Shown here: positions 59,881 to 64,000 of the stretch, in pieces | How the letters are laid out: the number at the start of each line of letters is the position of its first letter | Position numbering within the stretch: the stretch's first letter is position 1 | Origin: Helianthus annuus | Taxonomy: Eukaryota; Streptophyta; Magnoliopsida; Asterales; Asteraceae | Length of the DNA stretch: 64,000 bases | Direction of reading: 5' to 3' | Assembly: GCF_002127325.2 (NCBI RefSeq) | Contig: NC_035447.2 | Location: forward strand, 29,447,249 to 29,511,248 | Notes under the pieces: model-generated | Seen by the model: only the letters and a program-made list of their open reading frames with translations | Databases searched by the model: none | What the model was told of the DNA's origin: nothing | Program-made: the position numbers and the translations under genes

Positions 59881-60166
59881 ATGATTCAAGGAGGAGATAT
59901 TGTCTACCGTGAAGGGCGTGGAAATGAATCCATATACGGTGGCACATTTGGTGATGCAAATTTTAAAATCAAACAGTCACATGCAGGTTTATGAACTATT
60001 ATTTTTAATTCTTTGATTGTGTATTTTATTTTATCCTTTTGGTTCTCTGATTCTGCATTTTGTTTATTCTTTATTTGTGTATTTTATTAGGTATGGTGGC
60101 TATGGTGAATACATGACCAGATTCCAATGGCTCACAATTCTTTATACCCACGGTTAAGGCCTATTG
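59881..60166 (+). pseudogene. Cyclophilin (peptidyl-prolyl isomerase) gene fragment
   Basis: Exon 59881-59986 reads [20 protein letters not shown] then [16 protein letters not shown]. After an intron (GT at 59987, AG at 60090) exon 60091-60166 reads MVAMVNT-stop-PDSNGSQFFIPTVKAYW. These are the core cyclophilin motifs (FMIQGGD, ESIYG, NF-IKHSHAG, NGSQFF) in correct order with a conserved intron position, most like plant CYP21-1-type proteins. The TGA at a conserved Gly codon, and the absence of the N-terminal strands and of the W-L-D-G and later exons, show a dead fragment. It begins just after a Harbinger element, so capture or a truncated duplication is possible. Too short and broken for ordinary ORF calling. 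Confidence 0.85.
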
Positions 60167-60586
60167 GTAAGTTTTAAGCGTGTACCCAAAAGTAACCACT
60201 GTATGAATTGGAATTGGAATGTGAATTCAGTTTAGTTTGATCGATGATTTGGGAATTTGGGGAATTGGGTTGCAGATTGGTTATTACAATTGGAATGTAT
60301 AGTTGAGGTAATTGGTTTAGGATGTTTTGATTTGGAAAATAAAACAAAGTTCATGCAGTTTTTACAGACAGTATCAATTTATAAAAATAAACAGTCTTAT
60401 ATTTTCAGCTTGAAGAGCTTCAGACCACATCTTCAGTTGCAGACATGAAAACAAATGAAATAAGCTTGTAGACAATTTATATCTGCAAAAACAAACATCA
60501 CCTACTCCAAAATAAGCTAACCCAGACACCCCCTGAATTTAGTCATTCTATTCCTAACGTTTTTATATCAATATACAAATGAAACT
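60167..60586. other. Intergenic, no gene recognised
   Basis: Plain AT-rich sequence, possibly a decayed intron following the cyclophilin fragment. No later cyclophilin exon was found. Confidence 0.45.
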
Positions 60587-61024
60587 AACACTCTGTTCCC
60601 GAGTCTCATTTAACATAACAGGGGAAGGGAAAGAAAAAAGAGATGAAAATATAAAAAAAAAACCTTGTTCCTGAGATTTTTTAAGGATAAAAGGGGAGGG
60701 GAAATGGGGGAAAAGAGAAAAAAATTTGTTAATATATTTATCCTCCCAAATTGGAGAAATTAGGAAAGAAAATATTATTAGTTACTAAATTGACCTCATA
60801 TCTAATTAAAATGTTTTATGTTTAAAGGGTATAATGGTAAAATTGTTCATTTCTTTTCTTTTCCTCCTAACTCGAGAACACATAAAATGCTTGATTTCTC
60901 TCTTTTTCTTTACTTTTCATTAAACTCGGGAACACGAAAAAAATCACATTTTTTCCTTCCTTTTCTCTCTTAATTCATTTTCCTTCCCCTCCCCCTTTTA
61001 AATGAGACTCGGGAACACAGTGTA
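60587..61024. mobile_element. MITE with GTTCCCGAGTCTCATTTAA inverted ends
   Basis: Left TAACACTCTGTTCCCGAGTC and right (other strand) TTACACTGTGTTCCCGAGTC continue through TCATTTAA to GGGGAAGG-like purine tracts. Inverted repeats of about 45 bp around an A/G-rich interior. No coding capacity; superfamily unresolved, no clear target duplication. Confidence 0.7.
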
Positions 61025-61072
61025 AGGGGGTGTTTGGGATTGCTTATTTACGTATTGAATTTTGTAAAGAGA

Positions 61073-61265
61073 AAAGTGCTCGGATAGTCCCTGTGGTTTG
61101 GTCTTTTTTCACCTTTAGTCCCTAACTTTCTAAAATTACCTCTATCGTCCTCAACTTTTCAATTTTCGTTCCCGGATAGTCCCTGGATCTAACTTCAGTT
61201 TGTTTTCTCTGTTAACTCACCCCACGTGCTTATCACATGAGGGTATTTTCGTCAGATTGTTTATG
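61073..61265. repeat. GGATAGTCCCTGTGGTTTG repeat fragment
   Basis: GTGCTCGGATAGTCCCTGTG and then TTTCACCTTTAGTCCCTAAC match the left half of the CSLC-intron MITE at 15279. The complementary end was not found, so this is a truncated copy. Confidence 0.6.
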
Positions 61266-61417
61266 CCTAACATATAAAAGTGTGCATGCACCCCTACTCC
61301 CTCATTGTGAGTTGTTTTCCCTCCCTCCCAACGGCGATTCCAGTTCATCTTCTTCCCCTCATTTCTTTACAATATAAACCCTAAATCTTAATCGATCATC
61401 AAAATCTTTTAACGAAA

Positions 61418-62836
61418 ATGAAGGACGGCGATCCTCAACATCTAAACAACAATCGTCAGTGGAATTTCCGGTCCACTTCGGAGTGTGTGAAGCCCTTTGT
61501 ACCAAAGACTGTTTACGGTATGTGTGGTTAAAACCCTAGCTTTATTTTGTGCAAGAATGGTATATGTGCAAGAACATGCAATCTAGACAAATAAACGGTT
61601 AAAACCCTAACAATATCTCTAATTTTATACCCTAATGTGAGTTTTATGTATGTGCAGATGGCTATGAGAACTTATTCGGCATAAAACTTCTTTATGGTGG
61701 TGTGTTTACTCCGTCACCAGGAAGAAAATACGCCCTTGGGAAACCTACTTATGTTGACTACTGCAACATTGATGAATTTTCAGTGCATGAAATCGACTGG
61801 ATGGTGAGAGATCTTGAACTATATGTTCCTGGTTAAGTTGTATTACCATTTTAAGATTCCTGAATTAGATTTAGACGTTGGATTATGCCCTTTAGGGAAT
61901 GATAGTGATGTTAGGCTTTTGGGCAAATATGTTGCAAATAACAAAATGATTAAGGTCTTTATAGAACATAGTGAAACTAAGGTTAAAAATTACTTTAGTC
62001 CTACACAATCGTCTAAGGTGGTTATGAAGAATAAGAAAATGAAGGGGGTGTTGTTAATACTATTCAAAGGGCAGGAAGAAAGAAACTGGGGGTATCCAAA
62101 AATCTACAACTTCAATGGAAAGATGTAAATAATGAAGTTGTAGAGGGTAATGTAGATGGCTTAGAGCCTGTTGATAAGGTAACTAATGAAGTTGTAAATG
62201 ATGAAGTTAAAGAGGGTAACACAGGTGGTGTAGAGGTTGTTAATGTAACCAATGAAGTTGTAGAGGGTAATGCATGTAGTGTAGAGGATGTTAATGTAAC
62301 TAATGAAGTTGTAGGGGTTAATGCAGGTGGTGTAGAGGCTAATGTAGGTGGTGAAGGGGCTAATGTAGATGGTAATGAGGCTGCTATTAAGGTTGCATCA
62401 TTCACTAACAATTTTAGCTATGATTTTGACAATGCAAATTTCTCAATTGATTCTCCAATAGATGGTGATTCTAAGCATGCTGAGGGTGATGAGTCTGAGG
62501 TTGGTGAGTCTGAACATGCTGAGGGTGGTGAGGCTGAACATGCTGAGGGTGGTGAGGCTGAGCATGATGAGGGTGGTGAAGAGACTGATGATGCTGAGGC
62601 TGATGATGATGAATTATCTAAGGGTGATGATTCAGATGATAGTGACTTTAGAGAAGGGTCAGAGAGTATGGATGAGGCTGAGTATGACATGATGGACTAC
62701 CATGCAAATGTTGACAAGGGTGAGGAATTTATAGGATCTCAATTAGATTCTGTTGGCAACCATGATGGGAATACTAGTGATGACTTATTAGATGATGAAA
62801 ATCTAAGTTTTGAGTCTTTTGACAGCTTGACAAATT
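61418..62836 (+). pseudogene. 5' part of a PB1-domain MULE gene, frameshifted and truncated
   Basis: Exon 1 from ATG 61418 to 61517; exon 2 starts at 61658 (G|AT splice). It reads GYENLFGIKLLYGGVFTPSP then KYVDY-like text, a PB1-like N-terminal domain known at the start of MuDR-type plant transposases. A frame change near 61835 continues as KLYYHFKIPELDLDVGLCPL then GNDSDVRLLGKYVANNKMIK. Another shift near 62040 leads to an acidic tail with repeats NEVVEGN-VDG and HAEGGEAEHAEGGEAEHDEG (62130-62830). The transposase core that should follow is missing: at 62837 the gene meets LTR-like sequence and then an antisense Copia element. Two shifts and the truncation make it inactive. Confidence 0.75.
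62115..62600 (+). repeat. In-gene repeats encoding acidic motifs
   Basis: AATGAAGTTGTAGAGGGTAA recurs about four times (62131-62320), followed by a 30-bp unit encoding HAEGGEAE about four times (62475-62580). These are coding tandem repeats of the MULE remnant. Thr/Ser-rich ORFs on the other strand are their antisense shadows. Confidence 0.7.
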
Positions 62837-62890
62837 GTAACACCCCGAAAACGGGTTTGGTAATCAAACCACGTTAATATTAATACCAGA
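62837..62890. mobile_element. Short Gypsy-like LTR tip
   Basis: TGTAACACCCCGAAAACGGG is a typical plant Gypsy LTR start, but only about 50 bp precede recognisable Copia coding sequence on the other strand. It is therefore a fragment at a rearrangement junction. Its extent cannot be fixed by eye. Confidence 0.45.
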
Positions 62891-64000
62891 GAGAAAGTCT
62901 CATGATAATCAATACCAGCCTTTTGTGTGTCTCCTCTAACAACCAGTCGAGCTTTGCATCTTTCAACTGTACCATCAGCTTTATATTTAAGCTTATAAAC
63001 CCATTTACACTTAATAGGCTTCTTACCAACAGGCAAAGGAGTAATGATCCAAGTGTTATAAGCATGTAAAGCATCAACTTCAAGTTGCATGGCATATTGC
63101 CATTCAGGGTAGAGAACAACTGACTTATAAGAAGTTGGTTCAATAAGATGACTGAGATTTTGAAAAAGAGTGTTGCTAGAAACAAAAAAGAGCAGAAGTG
63201 TGAACATGGTTCACAGCTGAAGTATGAGTGATAGTATGAGGACAACAAGAGGCTGAATAGCAAACATAGTCATCAAGATAAGAAGGTGTATGAGATTGTC
63301 TAGAATACCTTCTCAACGGTGGAACCAATGAAGAGGGTTGAGGAACATTTGGAGGTGGAACATAAACAGAAATATGATCAAAAGAATCAAGAGAAATGTC
63401 AAAAGAAGGGAACAGAACAAAAGAGGATGATTGAGGAATTGGCGGAAATAAAGATTCAAAGAAAATCACATCTCGTGATACAAAAATGTGATGAGTGGTG
63501 AGATTATAGAGTTTATAACCATTCTTTCCCATTGGATACCCGATAAACAAACAAGGATTTTCCCTTGGTTGTAACTTGTCTCTGCCTTGTTGAAAAGTAG
63601 ATGCATAACATAAACAACCAAAAGCTTTCAAATAATAATAAGAAGGTGGTTTACCAAATAGAAGCTCATGTGGACTCTTACCTTCTAGTAAAGTGGTTGG
63701 AAAAAGATTTATGACATAAGTCGCAGTTAAAAGACATTTACCCCAGAATTTGAGAGGAAGTTTTAATTGAAAAAGGAGAGCTCTAGAGGTCTCTAAAAGG
63801 TGCAAACACTATTGCGTTCCACAATACCGTTTTGTTGTGGAGTTCCTACACAACTAGTTTGGTGCATGATACCTTTTGAGAGAAGATATTGAGTGTGAGC
63901 TATTGAAGAACCCAATTCAAAGGCATTATCAGTTCTTAAACATTTAACTTTTGCATTAAACTGAGTCTCAGCCATTTGAATAAAATTTTGTATGATTGAA
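62880..64000 (-). mobile_element. Copia retrotransposon fragment (integrase to start of RT), degenerate
   Basis: On the minus strand, starting outside the window, integrase is seen at 63975-63800 with LRTDNAFEL and TSCVGTPQQNGIVER. After a frameshift near 63800 come HLLETSRALLFQLKLPLKFW, AFGCLCYAS, and GYPMGKNGYKLYNL with HHIFVSRDVIF (63805-63440). A stop at 63176-63178 and a frameshift near 63190 precede the RT start, EWQYAMQLEVDALHAYNTWI then CKWVYKLKYKADGTVERCKA (63120-62935). It breaks off after GIDYHETFS at about 62895, before the catalytic YVDD. The order integrase then RT is diagnostic of Ty1/Copia. Two frameshifts and truncation make it dead. Confidence 0.9.

Noticed and set aside
62112..62690. 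Ser/Thr/Pro-rich minus-strand ORFs resembling cell-surface proteins
   Set aside because: Exact antisense of the acidic coding repeats of the MULE remnant on the plus strand.

Overview
The window reads as nuclear DNA of a dicot plant. Genes have GT-AG introns, the two host genes are most like dicot proteins, and most of the rest is transposable-element sequence of every plant class. Several repeat types (LTRs ending in a GGGGTGTGACA-like terminus, (TA)n-flanked elements whose ends begin GGG, Au-like SINEs, FAR1-type MULEs) suggest Asteraceae. That family assignment is inference from pattern memory, not a search result. There is no sign of a prokaryotic or organellar origin, no CRISPR array and no rRNA or functional tRNA gene.

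Layout: 1-9 kb is LTR debris, a short-period satellite, small foldback/MITE elements and a nearly perfect 253-bp-arm hairpin (7210-7733). 9.1-10.5 kb holds an intact two-exon class III peroxidase gene (+) whose TATA box lies immediately beside a SINE insertion. 13.2-17.6 kb holds an intact four-exon cellulose-synthase-like C gene (-), a CSLC4-type xyloglucan backbone synthase, with MITEs in its second and first introns. 19-22.8 kb carries a decayed PIF/Harbinger element, a SINE, a MITE and a tandem array.

22.8-38 kb is a nested structure. A roughly 2 kb MULE-like element (A, 22796-38009) was invaded by a 12.46 kb element (B, 25005-37464) flanked by the 9-bp direct repeat TATGTCCAT. B carries three apparently intact genes: a 7-exon FAR1-type MULE transposase (+, 872 aa), a single-exon 155-aa protein of unknown function (-), and a 22-exon, 1441-aa Ulp1-protease-like protein (-). 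By my hand splicing every exon joins in frame. This matches the known Kaonashi/KIMULE architecture (MULEs carrying ULP-like genes) and may be a mobile-competent copy. It is followed by a stack of elements separated by (TA)n tracts, including a second MULE (C, 38446-43755) with a transposase broken by three stops and an intact convergent 113-aa ORF.

The most unusual signal is that each MULE-type element repeats its own short word through its introns and non-coding DNA: TAACACATGTTA in B, TCGCAT/ATGCGA in C, TTTACATATATGTAAA in A, and GCGTAAA in the segment at 44.9-45.6 kb. The words do not mix between elements.

44-64 kb is a transposon graveyard: a Helitron and two Helitron 3' tails, PIF/Harbinger pairs with TTA/TAA target duplications, Au-like SINEs with 14-16 bp target duplications, AGGCG-rich repeats nested in a CGATATCGG repeat, a cyclophilin pseudogene fragment, a PB1-type MULE gene remnant and a truncated Copia element running off the right edge. 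All splice models and element boundaries were read by eye and should be treated as predictions.
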